NCBI GenBank assembly: GCA_020284085.1
Contig: JACEVL010000061.1
Location: forward strand, 1,236,709-1,300,708
Length of the DNA stretch: 64,000 nucleotides
DNA from: Aporrectodea caliginosa
Taxonomy: Eukaryota > Annelida > Clitellata > Crassiclitellata > Lumbricidae
Direction: 5' to 3'
Position 1 is the stretch's first letter, and each line of letters starts with the position of its first letter. This document shows positions 1 through 47,374 of this stretch, in pieces. The notes below the pieces were generated by a model. The model saw nothing but the letters and a program-made list of their open reading frames with translations, did no database searches and was not told the DNA's origin. The position numbers and the translations under genes were made by a program.

Positions 1-2191
1 TCTTATTGCCATTCAAACAGTTTTGTCACAGAATATTACAGAGTATTTCAATAGTTTGGTATTATGAAAACATGTGCTCATTTATTCAAAGAAATGACAT
101 CTCGATTTCCTGCCTGAGCCATATCATCTGGTAAGCCTTTGGTCACTGAAAGTAGCCATTTGGTTCATCTGAATATTCAATATGAAATTCATGTGACATA
201 TACAGAAAAGTAGCGATGATTTGAAATATACAGTACACGTAACCAGACAAAGCAATTTTCACATACAGACCTATGAAAATTATTTTAAAACTTTTTTCCA
301 TTGCAGCGTAGTAGCAGAAACACAATACCATAATTAGATGAAGGAGCCATCCTGGACAAGTGAGCTTTCCACTATACCATTGCCTTATACTGGAAACAAG
401 TGCTTCTCACACCTTCATTTCCCACCTACTTCCCAATTGAAAACTGGTTTTCCTGGGACTGGAGCATTTCTGACTACCAGATATCTTGAAGAGTTGCTAC
501 AAAAATTATGTGGCTTTAGTACAGTCTGGTCGTTCACATGAAGTCTGGGCTTTGGACCATCCACAAATAACGCCCCAGAACCCAGACTTTGTTGCAAGAG
601 TTGGAGTGTCTATTTACAGAATGTAATGTCTGTTGGTATTGGGGCAAGTAAAGAGCACAGACAAGTCGGTGGATTTAAATGTAATACCTTGTGAAAAATC
701 AGACCAATGTTAAACTAATCGATGGGCAGCAAGTGCAACAAAAGCATAAATGGAAAGATCAAAACGGACAGCGCTTTCTCCTTCCTTAGTACAAACAGTT
801 TAAGTAAAACTCCATTTATCAGAGCACTTCAAATCTTAAACATTTGCTATTGGATCCATCTGCACATGTGCTATGTAGGAGTGATTTTGCCATCTCTCCT
901 CATAAATGGTCAAAAGCAACAAATGCTAATGAAACAAGCAAAGCGAATGGAAACACAATTTCATATATATATATATATAACGTTTTAAAATCACAAACTC
1001 TGTTCATAACATGCCAAATGTATTTCTGATCAGTTGGAGTGATTGTTATGCAGACAACAGATAGACAGACAGATGAGTGCAGATGAATGATGTTTCAGTA
1101 CTTGTCCTCAGCAGCAGCAACAGCAGCCACCACCTCAGCTGCCCCCCTGGTTGGTGTTGAAGAACAAACCAGGTGTTTGCATTTGCATTTTTCTAAATTT
1201 CCACACAAAATTCTGTTTTCCTAAAACAGACGAATAATACAAGGGCATGTTTAACGGTATTAGTAGAAACAACGAAGCACAGTCTAATCTGGACAGTTTT
1301 TTATAGCACTGTTATCAAACAGATGCAGCGCCAACTGATGGTCAATTTTAAGTAAAACCAAATTCCATAAGCATAATCCATAAACCAAGATCCAATAGGT
1401 CACATGTATGTGACAAGGGTACAGGCTGTGCAGCATATGCAATGTGAATAAGAGATTTTACTACATGGAATACTACAAAAGCAATGGCACAGCAGACAGA
1501 ACCAGACATCCAGCCCAACAACTGGGAATATTACGAACAGAGTCCTGTCCTCAGTTGGGGTACTGAAGAGTCTGACGACTGACTAGAATACTTGTTAGAA
1601 ACAATCGAGTACTAGTACATGGACAACAGGTATGCTCCCTGAAACCTCAAAGAGGGAAATTCAAAGGACATACAATCGAGTATCACAGATGCTTGTTTAT
1701 AACCAGGAAGGACGTTTCTTGTCCTTCACTCCACCTTCTGCACATGTTTCTAATGGTGACAGTTGAAACATAGATCTACATCTCTATTCCTGCCACTGAC
1801 TTTCAGACATAAAAATTTTTACGGAATAGATATCACCCTCATCCAACAAAATTTTTTGAAAACTTTTGCAAACACAGATGTGACAATTCAATAAATTACA
1901 AAAACTAAACTCCATGCTGAAACAATAATAAATTACATGCAAGAAATTGAAAAAAAGACGAACTATATGCTTTTCCGTGAACCAAACACGTGATGAAATT
2001 TACTTAACTACAAAGTTTTCCATGCATACACTCAGTGCAACAGGCAACACAGCAGAAACTAATTCATAATTCATATAAGTATGGAACAGATAAAACCAAA
2101 TTCATATCACAAACTGACAGAGGAAGTTGCAATACAGCCATTGAGGTGGATTCATAGATCAATCCATTGATTGATAAACTGTCCTACAAAA
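1..2191 (-). other. Probable KIF15 3' UTR and downstream flank
   Basis: Follows the KIF15 stop in sense direction. AT-rich, with no convincing exon on either strand; a short (AT)n at 964-979 and a CAG-rich patch at 1,110-1,131. How much is transcribed is unknown. Confidence 0.4.
81..86 (-). terminator. Possible poly(A) signal
   Basis: AATAAA on the minus strand, the only one I see downstream of the KIF15 stop. Using it would give a 3' UTR of about 2.1 kb. Weak on its own. Confidence 0.2.
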
Positions 2192-36424
<34,233 letters not shown>

Positions 36425-37344
36425 ACAACAGATAAGAATCTGAGATTAATCTTCCAGTTAATTCATTTAAATCAGTTATTGTTTTGCATAAAATGCACTC
36501 AATACTGTCTGTAGATAAAACATCACCTAGCATTCAAAGCAACATACTGTCAACAAATTTCATAAAGTGATCTAATTATGGTGTACAACTTGTAAACAAC
36601 ATTCAACTCGTTCCTCAAGAGTAAAGCTGTCGATTGCAAACTTAGAATGTACTTGACACAAATAACAGACTTTTCAACACTGTAGTTAAAATCAACTTTT
36701 CCCATCTGTTCACAAGTTTTATCAATTTGCACAGGAAAACTGCACAAAAACTCTCGCCAACATGGTTTTGTATCAAGTGCCACTTCTTCTCTAAATACGC
36801 GACACTAGATAGCAAGTCACAATTTTTAGTGGTATGCAAAGTGTACAGTGTGGAACACAGGCCAGAAAACGACAAGAAAATAAAGACATTCAAATAACAA
36901 TACAAATTACTGTTTGTAATCGTCTCATAATTGGTGGCATCATTCATTATGATTATGTCTAACAACTTACAAGGTAAGTACTGCAAATGACCAGCAACCA
37001 ATCAACTGCAGAGGATACAGCTATATGAAAAGACGTCTTTTAAGATGGGTAATTAAGGAACATAGAAGTTGAAGGTTGCCTGGAGGGAGATTCCAAGACA
37101 GAGGAGGTCCCAACTGATGAAACGGTTTCTTGCCAGTAGACTGGTTTGTGCCTAGTTCAACCGTATTTTACTGAACAGAGGCTACAGCTATGAAGCTCTG
37201 AATCTCGAACATGAGAAGACAACCTTCGAATTATGAAGGGAACCGCTCTGAATGAGGATGCTCCATAAAGTAAACAAAGCATCGTGCACTAACATTTTTG
37301 GCAGTTGTACATCATAAACAACATTCTGTTACTGCTGAATATAA
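36425..37344. other. KIF15 upstream flank, no gene seen
   Basis: AT-rich, with no TATA box in the right place and no convincing exon. The KIF15 promoter, or a 5' non-coding exon, should lie here or further right. Confidence 0.4.
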
Positions 37345-38250
37345 TTAGGCCAAAACAAAATAATGGTGTGTTTCCGGTAACGCGACCGACTCACTTTTTT
37401 GCCGCGACTCGGAAAATTTTGTAAAAAATTTTTTACTGAAAATTTTTTTAAAAAAATTTTTTACGGAAAATTTAAACATTTTTTTTTTACTTCACATACA
37501 TTAAGCCTTTGCATGCCGGAGATGCAGAATCGCGACATTATAGGTGCATTCACTAAAGCAGAGACGTTCGGAAACTAGCGGTCTTTCAATGGAAATAATG
37601 GTGCCGTAAATTACAGCAATAAAAGGGCTAAAGTGTGGAGTTTGGGAGAGGAAGGTAATAGACCCGAAAGTGGTGGATTTTCTCACGGTAATTTGACAGG
37701 GTTATTTCACAAATCTGACCGCCATATTCATTGTATCAGAAATACCTTTTATCGTACGTGCCATTATAAAAGTAAAGCCTCCTTAGCAATCAGCCTACTT
37801 AACAACCTCCGTAGCATTATACTTTCATAGCAACCAGCCTTCTTAACAACCAAGCTTTGAAGCAAGCAGCCTCTGTGTCAGCCTCAATTAGCAACCAGTT
37901 TCAAAGTCAGACTTGGCCCCTTTAGCAACCGCCTTCCTTAGCAACAGTTAGCAACCCCTGCCCCTTCCATTTCACCTTGCAAGAAAAACGATGTCAGCAA
38001 AAATGAAATAAATAAGATTGTTTTCTACAGCAGTTTGTAGGTACATTCTGCAAATAGGCATTTTAATACTCGCATAGAAAATACATACTTTGGTACAGCA
38101 TGTACCGCTGTGCATAAATGGGCAGTGGCTTAATTTTCGGAAATCATTGCATAAAATTATTTTAACAAAATAAAATTATTTTCCTACCTACCTACCCAGT
38201 TTTTTTTAACTCTGTTACCGGAAACACACCATTATTTTTTTTTGGCCTTA
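37345..38250. mobile_element. PIF/Harbinger-like MITE with TTA duplication
   Basis: The element is 37,348-38,247 (900 bp). Inverted ends of 34 bp begin GGCCAAAA and contain AAATAATGGTGTGTTTCCGG; flanks are TTA on both sides (37,345-37,347 and 38,248-38,250). GGCC ends and a 3-bp TTA duplication suit PIF/Harbinger. The interior has no transposase but many AGCAACCAGCC-like repeats at 37,790-37,960. Confidence 0.82.
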
Positions 38251-38365
38251 GGCAACATATGGTCCGAAAACAACTTTGATATTTCCTGAGAAGTGCAGTA
38301 AAGAGAACACATACAAGTCATCAGCTAACTCAGCTCTCATCACCAGCTAAGAAGTCAACAATCCT

Positions 38366-38440
38366 CACAGTAAATACCCATTAAACTTGTTTTGACACAA
38401 AGCCCCACAGTAACTGCCCACTAAACTTGTTTTGACATGG
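38366..38440 (+). repeat. Imperfect direct duplication
   Basis: CACAGTAAATACCCATTAAA and CACAGTAACTGCCCACTAAA, each followed by CTTGTTTTGACA. Confidence 0.75.
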
Positions 38441-39490
38441 AGTTTAGATTGATGAGATAGACCAGTCTTAAAGATTGCACTGATGAAGGACGTTTGAGCT
38501 GTAAGGCTGGCAAATTAAATTCCAAGAACTGGTACTCCAAAAATAGTCTTTTGGCTGCCACAAAACATAACCAAAACCACAGAGAAGATCGCAAAAACAT
38601 CTGGAAAGCAGTTTAAAGATGTTGTTTTCAGTCAATGTCATCTGGCGTTAATAATAGACACAATGAAAGCACACTAACATGTACCATTATAGTCACTAAC
38701 ATTTCACATTGCATCACTATCACCACTATAACTAGGCCTATCAGCAGACTGGCGTCCCAGGTACCCACCCAAGGGATGGCACCCGGGCCATGAATCATAT
38801 AACCCGAAACCAGACCAAGAAGCATGATTAGTTAGCAGACTGTGGTATTAGCCATGGGTTCAATAATGCACAATGTCTGTAGCCTGTGTAGTGATGGAGT
38901 GGCAAGTATCAGACTGTTGAGAGATATCAATTAATGAACCACTTAATTATCCAATGATGGAGTGGTGGTCACTGGTCAGTCAAGAACTCATTCAAAATGG
39001 ACTCAGATACCCAGACGGGCCAGTCCGTCTCTTACCAACCTTTTGATACCTCTAACAAAAACGAATGTCAGTACTTATACAAGGCTTGTGGTGTAAGCAG
39101 ATTTAGCTCACATCAACAGTTAAATGAATTTAAATAAGTAAGCAGTAGCTTTTGATTCAATGCATCTGTGAGGTCTTTACAATTGAATGATGAGAGTGTA
39201 CTAAAAGTGACTGGGAAACCAATGCAGATCGTCATTAAAGTGTCGAAGGATATTACATAGGTGAATACAGCAAGGAATGAAGCCAATTAGCTCACAGAAC
39301 ATTTTTAATAAATTATACACAACTCTTTGTCATCTTAGTTAAGCTTCTATAAAATATACCATTTACAAAACCTCAACCACATTAACTTGTAACTATTTTA
39401 TTTAAATGACAAAAACAAGAACAAGCATTTTGCCAAACTAATCAACACTTCACTAACCTGGAGCCACCAGTGGAACACACAGAATCTGCA
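38441..39490. other. Intergenic, nothing recognised
   Basis: No coding exon or delimited repeat seen. It contains the first TAGGCCTA palindrome (about 38,735). Confidence 0.35.
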
Positions 39491-39499
39491 ACAATAACA

Positions 39500-39890
39500 T
39501 AAACTCAATTTTACATCATAGAAACATCACACAGGATATGTAAAACTAATATACATAAATTGCAAATGATGGATATGAGAGGGGAGAGCAAGTAATGGGA
39601 TGGTGTGGAGTTGATGTAGATAACGGTATGTATGAGAGATACAATTGACATGATCAGAAAGTGAGAGAACTGGATCCAATATAACACCCAGATCGCGGAC
39701 TGAGGAAAAGTAGTGGACGTCTGGGAGCCTAATACAGAGAAATTCCACGTCAGTCTTGGCAAGTTGGGCTCGACCACCAAGCCAGATGTATTGGGTTTCA
39801 TCAAATTACAGTGAAGACATCCAAAGGTCCTGTGCCGTGGTGACCTCAAGGATCCTCACGACCAGTAGAGCAGCTGCTTTGGCTGGCCAT
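39500..39890 (-). mobile_element. LINE reverse-transcriptase fragment
   Basis: Minus-strand pieces in two frames: NLMKPNT, RAQLAKTDVEFLCI, then FSSVRDLGVILDPVLSLSDH, the conserved part of CR1/L2-type reverse transcriptases after the catalytic core. Frameshifted, dead copy. Confidence 0.7.
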
Positions 39891-40489
39891 TGGTAAAGGC
39901 TGGTTGCCTATACCAACAACAGATGAGTACAGAGGTGTTTCAGTTAACAGTCACAATGTCCTGATCAATCGATCCAGATTATTTGGTATCATGGCATGAC
40001 TTTGCACTCAGGTTCCATTGACTGTCAGCAAAAACAGTTTACACAATTGTATATTTTTGATGACAACCACTCAAAAAGATACTATTCGTACTATTTCAAA
40101 ATGTTTTCAATTGTAGTTACTGTATTTTCCAGACTATAACTCACTTATTTGTTTAGAGCACTGTGATGTAAATATATGGCCATTATTAGTAAATATTTTG
40201 TTTAAAATAACCTTTTGTTGAAATTAAATCTGCACTAAAAGTGTTTCTGTTCCACATCAACAGATTCATGATACATTCTGGATTCAGCAATATGAACACA
40301 TAGGAAACTGACATGATCTTAGTAGCTGAATCTGCTTCTGTTCCATACCACTGATGTCATCATGATGCTTTCCACACTTAGTAATTAGTGAGCACTTCAT
40401 AATGTGATTTTTAAGATAATTATAAACCAATGCTAGATTCAAAGTTTAAGGCTTTCCTAGGGTATTTACATAATATCTAAGGAAGTCCG

Positions 40490-40765
40490 ATTCTGACCAA
40501 AGCCACGGTAAAGGAGGGGGGGTTCTGCGGTGGACTTGCAACCCACACGGGCAAAAAAACACTTCCAACAGAAACAACACAACAAATTCACTCGCCAAAC
40601 TACCAAGGAAGAACTGGCCAGAAACCATCAGAGACTTGAGATGCCTGTAGATGTCACGGGATGAAGCCGAGGAGATGGTGATGGATAGAGACGAGTGGAG
40701 GAGATGCTTTGCCTGGTGTGCAGACCTGCATGGGAAGGACCAAGTACTAAGTAAGTAATATTTAA
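40490..40765 (+). mobile_element. Probable LINE ORF2 C-terminal fragment
   Basis: Plus-strand frames with MSRDEAEEMVMDRDEWRRCF and then CADLHGKD, resembling the end of RTE or jockey-type ORF2. A stop lies just before it. Class uncertain. Confidence 0.45.
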
Positions 40766-41138
40766 GATGCAACATTCTTACACAACTGTATTATTCTTTA
40801 CACTTTCATTAGTTACCAAACTTGTATTTCTGATTGTGAAAATAATATGCCTACTCTTTAATTACTTTTATTCTGAGTGATGTGTGTGCTCCTTAATTAT
40901 TTAAATAAGCCGTCATTAACTGTTCAGCCACTCTGCTGCTGATAAACATTTAGGTGATGGATACAAAGTTGTTGCATTTGTTATATATCTCTTTACTGCA
41001 CTGTACAGTGTACAATTTTCAGATTTCTGCTGTGGGTAACTAAAAGTGATTTGAATCCACATATCATGTCATATGTAAGACCCCAGCTCCTCCTATTCAT
41101 TACAGGTTGTCTAGGTTTTATCGTAGACGTCTCAGCTA

Positions 41139-42092
41139 CCTCAAGTCAGAGATGGGTAACTAATCGATTAGATGCTAATCGATTAGCTAATTGATTAGAC
41201 AAACAGCTAATTCTAATTCTAATCGATTAGCTGTAGTCTGGTGCTAATTCTAATTCTAATCGATTAGCAATTGTCGGCTAATTCTAATCGAAAATCGATT
41301 AGCTGATCGATTAGATGTTTGAAAATTAAACCGAGAACGCGTTCATTAAGAGTGAGTCTATAAATATTGAGTGAAGAATATACTTAATTACTTATTTATC
41401 TGAAGGCTATTTTAGACTTTCAATTATCTGTTCATGGTTATAAAACATGGGAACCAGTACAAGTTCTTAGTTCTGCGCCTAGTTCTCCATGCTTATCACA
41501 ATAGCTGCGCAGACAACTGATGAAAAACATTATTCAGAATTTATTATTGTTAAAACGTTCTTTAAAAGTATTAAGATAAAGGTGATAGGCCTATCGGAAG
41601 GAAGTTAAGTTAGTAGGGAAGTGTAAAAATTCAGTAAAATCGTCGGCACTAATTGAAGCCAATGTACATATCGTCAAACTTAGTCCGTTATGTTAGGATG
41701 AGTTCAATTTGACAAAGAAATGGCTGGTTTGTGGACTGTTCTCACATAATAGCAGTTGTGCAGCTTTAGGTAATGTAACAGGCTACAGCTCTAGGTATTG
41801 TAATAGACTCCAGCCTTAGGTATTGTAAATTTGTAATAGGGAACAGGAACTTGCTGTGCTTTGATTAAAATTTTACAAATTCATGAAGCATATAGCCTAT
41901 GTGTATCGAACTATCGATTATTGATATCTAATTCTAATTGCTAATCGATTAGCTGCTGCTAATGCTAATTCTAATCGATCAGCTAGAAGACTTTGCTAAT
42001 TCTAATTCTAATCGATTAGCAAATTTCGGTAGCTAATTCTAATTCTAATCGATTAGCAATTCTAGCTAATCGTACCCATCTCTGCCTCAAGT
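41139..42092. mobile_element. Non-autonomous hAT element, ATCGATTAG repeats
   Basis: The element is 41,147-42,084 (938 bp). Inverted ends CAGAGATGGGTA and a perfect 8-bp TSD CCTCAAGT (41,139-41,146 and 42,085-42,092). Both ends carry many TAATCGATTAGC subterminal repeats. No transposase. Confidence 0.92.
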
Positions 42093-42232
42093 AGTCCAAT
42101 GGTCTTCAACCCAGTTGTAGTGGTGGAACTGGAACTGTACGCAAAGGACTAATTTGCTCACAGAACCCAGCGCTTTTCACCCGTCGAATTTTTCAAGAAA
42201 TAAATGTTGGCATGATTACGTAATAAGGTTAA

Positions 42233-42367
42233 TTATTTGGTAATCCTGGAAACGGCTGGATTCCTGAGAATATATAGCACGTTTTAGCGAAAACTATAAG
42301 AAAGCGGCCTCTGTTGATTTCTTTCATTTCATAACTTGGGACCGCCGTTTCCAGGATTACCAATTAT
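42233..42367. mobile_element. Small foldback MITE
   Basis: Inverted ends TTGGTAATCCTGGAAACGGC at 42,237 and ending 42,363 (127 bp). TTAT lies on both sides, which may be the duplication. Confidence 0.65.
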
Positions 42368-42599
42368 TTTATTTAACATAGAATCATGTCTACTGACAAT
42401 GACTGAAAGATGTGAAGAATTCTGATAATTGCTCCTCTTTTGTGAATACAGTAATTGGTGTTTGTTTAAATTTTATATATTGAACTGTGGTGCAACATAT
42501 AGCCAACGCCCGTGAACGTAAAGGTTGCACAGAACACCTGCTGGAAACCACTGGAGTACTTAGAAATCACACACATACACCATGAGCAATAAGGTCGTA

Positions 42600-42700
42600 T
42601 AATAAGCAAGTATATTCTTTATTAAACCGGTTACAGACCAACCGCACTCCGGTGTAGACATCGCACTCTGGTGTAGACATCGTAACATAACAAGGGTTTA
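42600..42700 (-). mobile_element. Non-LTR retroelement 3' end, ACTT-tail family, copy 2
   Basis: Reverse complement of the 17,640-17,800 end: AAGTATATTCTTTATTAAAC and CGCACTCCGGTGTAGACAT. A small duplication repeats the CACTCTGGTGTAGACATCG part. Confidence 0.6.
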
Positions 42701-43709
42701 AAATGGTTTACAAGACGAGTAGACAAATATAAAATCAATAGGAGTACAGCATTCGGCAAGCATTTAGCATCAGGTGCGTGTATTTTCTCCTGTCATTTTA
42801 GGCGTCGTGACGGTCGCTTAGGATAAGCTTAGATTTCGTGAGGGTCGGTTAGGGTCAGGTTGTGGTTGGTGTCGTCTTTAGAAAACATCGTACCTTCCTC
42901 GCAACATGTCAAAAGATACCGTCCGACGCCCGTAAACTTACGCAACCCGATACTAAATGTTCGCTCAGCATTCTTCCCATACATGTTATTGTCCATAAGA
43001 GTGAAGACCCTGTCATGAGAGAGTGGGCGAAGGGCATAGGCAGACTTTCATTTCCTTGGTGGGGCAACTGATGTAAGACATGCCATTATGAAGTCGATTT
43101 TTACCGTTTTCACTCATGGAAATAGTTTGACAAAACTGCGCCCAGTACTTTACGACGGTCTGTCTTTTAGAGAATAATTTATCCAATTCAAACAGGAATT
43201 AAATACATAATATTTTAGAATAAGAAAATTTCTCTGAATTCATTCGAAAAATAAAACAACTGAATTTTGGCGCAGTTCATCCGACGAATAGGAAACAAGA
43301 GCCAGACTTTCACAAGGTAGAGTAGAGCACTCATCTGTTGCACTAGTCTACAACACTACATTGCAATGTAAGTAGGTAGGCTACTAAGTAGGCTATAATA
43401 TTATAGGCCCTATATTCTTTATTACTCCACTTGCAAACGCACAATGGAACATGGCACAGCGGTGGACCATGCACCAGCAAATGAAACTTTTCCAAGTGTT
43501 GCTCGAGTCGCTAGTGTTTGACATTAAATTTTCTAGTCACGCCTGTGAGACCTACATCGTAATCGTAGGCTAATCTCGAGATTAGGCCTATAGGGCCTAT
43601 ACTCCTACAGACTACAGAGTATCCAAAAAGCGGAGTAGAGTAGGCCTAGAGGGAAACAGGTGCTTAGACAAACCGTAATCGATAGGCAGTAGGCCCCTAT
43701 TACCAGCTA
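42701..43709. other. Intergenic, nothing recognised
   Basis: No coding exon or delimited repeat seen; rich in TAGGCCTA near its right end. Confidence 0.3.
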
Positions 43710-44087
43710 GGCCTATATCCCGTGATCGGTCGCGTCTAGTAGGCCTATTACGATCGACTTGGCTCGGCCGACGATCGACTCGATCCATATCGACTTAAAT
43801 TCTCGACTAGTCGACATCTTGCCGACTCGATGGACCTGGAAAATGAACGATCCACTTGGTCGACTTTTGCCGACTTGGCCAAAGTCGCTGACGAGTGACG
43901 ACTGTTGCATTCTTATATTCCAGTACCGGACTACCGGTACCTAAATTAAGCCTAGGCCTACTCATAAATTTCAATTGCACACTCTTCCTCAAACTGTGTT
44001 GAACTGGTATGCCTAAGTAAAATCTGCAGGTATTAGGCCTAGGCTATATATATACAGCCTATATAGGCCTATATAACTATAGATATA

Positions 44088-45235
44088 TACAGGGTGGGCC
44101 ATAAAAAAGGAACCCCCTACGCATTTTTGCTAATATTTCGGCCAAAAGTAAGAATTTTTAAATCAAATTTCACAGGCTGAAAGGCAATTCATATCTACGT
44201 ATAGCGTCCAAATTTCACCAAAACATTTCAAACAGAACATTAGTTATATCACTTTTAGTGAGTCCACCCACTGTTTTTGATGGTTCAAAAACTTAACGCA
44301 ACAACAAGCAACAAAAAACGATTTTACTAAGTCACTTCTCAAATAATTGTTTTCAAACAAACTTGATATTACCAGATACATATTATTATTACTATTTAGA
44401 AAAGAAACGGGGTACCAGCGTAACTGCACGTCACTGTGACGTCACTTAGCAAGAAGACGATCAAGTTGGTAAATAAAGAATTTTTCAGGTTAATAATTTT
44501 TATTGAAACAATGACATTGAAATTTCTAAAATATCAAGATGGGCAAGGTGTCAGTGATAGACAAAATGCGTATGCAAACACTTCATGAGCAAGGTCATTG
44601 AGCAAAAGCTCTAATCGCCGCTTGCCCTGATAAACAGTGGAAGCTGAGTAGGCCTACCGTTAAAAAATATGCCTCCGCATTCATGAAAGGGGATCGGCTC
44701 TGGAACGTCGTAAAGGCAGCGGAAGGTAGAAATCTTCCGCACTCCAACAAATGGATAATCGCGTAAGGGGAGCTATGCTGGAGAATACCACAATCTGCGT
44801 CCAAAGCTAAAATCGATAAGAGAATCGAAGGTCGCATTGAAGTTGATGTGGGAAGATTTACCTCTGGAACCCATCAACAAAGACATCAAAACTTTGCAAA
44901 AAGACTCAGAACATGTATGGGCATTGGTGGTGGACACATTGAACTCAAGTTGTGAAACAATAATCAAGTTTGTTTGATTACAATTATTTCAGAAGTGACT
45001 TAGTAAAATCGTTTTTTGTTGCTTTTTGTTGCGTTACGTTTTTGAACCATCAAAAAACAGTGGGTGGACTCACTAAAAGTGATATAACTTTTGTTCTGTT
45101 TGAAATTTTTCTGTGAAATTTGGCCATTGTACGTAGATATGAATTACCTTTAAGCCTGTAAAGCATGATTTAAAAATTCTTACTTTTGGCCGAAATATTA
45201 GCAAAATGCGTAGGGGTTCCTTTTTTTGGCCCACC

Positions 45236-45240
<5 letters not shown>
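44088..45240 (+). mobile_element. Mariner-like relic with very long inverted repeats
   Basis: The element is 44,090-45,238 (1,149 bp), flanked by TA. It starts CAGGGTGGGCCA, a common mariner end, and the inverted repeats run about 250 bp. The centre holds a decayed N-terminal transposase frame (MGKVSVIDKMRMQTLHEQG, then in another frame RIHERGSALERRKGSGR), i.e. helix-turn-helix and linker; the catalytic domain is deleted. Confidence 0.85.
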
Positions 45241-45291
<51 letters not shown>

Positions 45292-45294
45292 TCG
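45236..45294. repeat. (AT)n microsatellite at mariner end
   Basis: TATATA tract with one C, starting at the right TA of the mariner relic. Confidence 0.95.
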
Positions 45295-46100
45295 TTTAAT
45301 GTGAATCAGGTTGACAAGCCGCAACCGGTTATTACAAGGTAAAGTGAAATGAGATTAGTAATTTAAAATTCTATAGGTTATTGTTTGTTAATAATATCGT
45401 GTGTGGTTGTAAGATCGTAGGCTAGGCCTAAGTATTAAGCCATGCTGTCGCCGTCGACTCGATCAGCTAGGCCTATATCTGTAGCTAATAGCCTACTAGC
45501 TATAGGCTTATGGGATTCTCCTACAGTAGGCCTACCTCAACAAATAAGACGGCAGTAGAGCCTGTCTATATAGTTTAGTTAGCCTAGGTAACAAAACTTG
45601 AAACTGTTCAAGATTACTGAAGTTATAGTTACTATAATTATACTACAGCTGGTAGTTATAGTCTTCAGAACCCGTTGAAGAGTTGATAGATAGAGTTGAG
45701 AATTTTTCCGTAGCATCTAGATGTCGAAGTGATCGTTTTGTAGTCAGTTGAGATTCGTGTGTTAATTAGACATTCTGCTACGAAGTGTTATGGACGTACA
45801 AAATTGCGCTGTCGATTGTTTGACTTCAATAAAGAGGAATTGAACTTTCCATATCGTTGACTACGTTGTCGCCAGTTCATCGACGACGTACGTCAGTCAC
45901 CTGAAGACTCTTCGCCAAAGAGCAGCAGGAGCCGGACTCACCAAAAGTCGTCCCTGCGAGGACTTGGTTTCCTTTGGTAGGCCTATAATACTGGTTTAAC
46001 GTTTAAAGAAACCCGGTCTCGATCGTGTGAGTGCAGTGAATCAGATTCGCACTACCCTGACCGTTCTGCAGTTGGAAGCGACCGCAGTTACGCCACCGTA

Positions 46101-47374
46101 GTCTGTAGCAGACTTGTATACGAGACATAAAACTCGAGACCGAGACCGAGACAGTGGGGTTCGAGACCGAGACCGAGACCGAGACAGTGGGGTCCGAGAC
46201 CGAGACGAGACACCAGATCAGAGACAGTTCGAGACAGTTCAAAACGAGTGAAATGCAAATTGGACCCAAGTCCGGAAACAATTTTTCTCAACTTTTGAAG
46301 TCTAATACAATAGGGTCAAGTCACTGAAATCAGCCGATCACCTGAATTGTATAAGCTATAAAGAAATTAAATATTTCAGCCATTCTAAAATCTTCTAACT
46401 GATTCTAAAATTTAAACCAGGGTTCTGGGGGGTATCAACATATTTGAAAAGTTGACGACCGGGGGGGGTAGTCACGAGTATTTTCTAAAGCAAGAATTTT
46501 TCCGGTATCCAAACAACAACTTGATAACGGGGGAAGGGGAGGTAGTAACGATAATTTCCCAAGAATTTTCGACGGGGGGTAGTAACGAGAGTTTTCAACC
46601 TACAATTTTCCCTCACACAGGGGTAGACGATAAATCCTAGGGGGCAAATTACCCCTAAATTTCACACTTTCTGTACAAAATTTCATCTCTTTAATTTTTC
46701 TGGGGGGGGACTCGATCCTGGGGGGAACTTTCCCCCCCGAGAGACGTCTAGATTAAACACTGGGCCCTAAGCCTATTATATATCGATTTAGCGACATAAG
46801 TCACATCACTCACCTTGAGAAACTATAATTATGTTGTTAAAACGACGAAAGGCATGCCATTTATTTTGGTTTTCATTGATTTCAAACTGCTTGAATGCAA
46901 ATTTCACGATTTCAGGTTCTTTATGAGACATTTTAAGATATTTGGAAATTTTGGACTGAAAGAGCAAACTTAAGACTGTTTTTTTTTCAATACTCTTAAA
47001 TCTTAATACCAGAAACACCGCTTTTTAAAACTTCCTATCTGTTTGGCACTTCCGATTAACTAGTTATCCATTCGGCACAAGACAATTTTATAGCGCAATA
47101 CAGTACGAAGTTCGGAACAAAATACAGTTTGTACGAGAACTTTGGAGACCGCTTCTACAAAGAGAACAAGACTTTCGCTTCGAGACAGTTTCCAAAAGAC
47201 AAGACTTTCGTTTCGAGACAGTTTCCAAAAAGTCGAGAAATGATCTCGAGACCGAGACCGAGACCGAGACAGTGGGGTCCGAGACCGAGATCGAGACCGA
47301 GACATCGAAAAACCTGTCTCGAGACGCCTCGAGACCGAGACAGTGTCTCGAGACAATCCAACTCTGGTCTGTAG
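46101..47374. mobile_element. Non-autonomous hAT element, GAGACC repeats
   Basis: The element is 46,109-47,366 (1,258 bp), with a perfect 8-bp TSD GTCTGTAG on both sides. Ends CAGACTTGTA and CAGAGTTGGA (inverted) are similar. Both ends carry long CGAGACCGAGAC arrays with CAGTGGGGTC. The middle (46,425-46,740) has many runs of 5-8 G and may be another nested element. Confidence 0.88.

Noticed and set aside
40446..40775. 109-residue minus-strand open frame
   Set aside because: Opposite-strand shadow of a likely LINE fragment; no motif.
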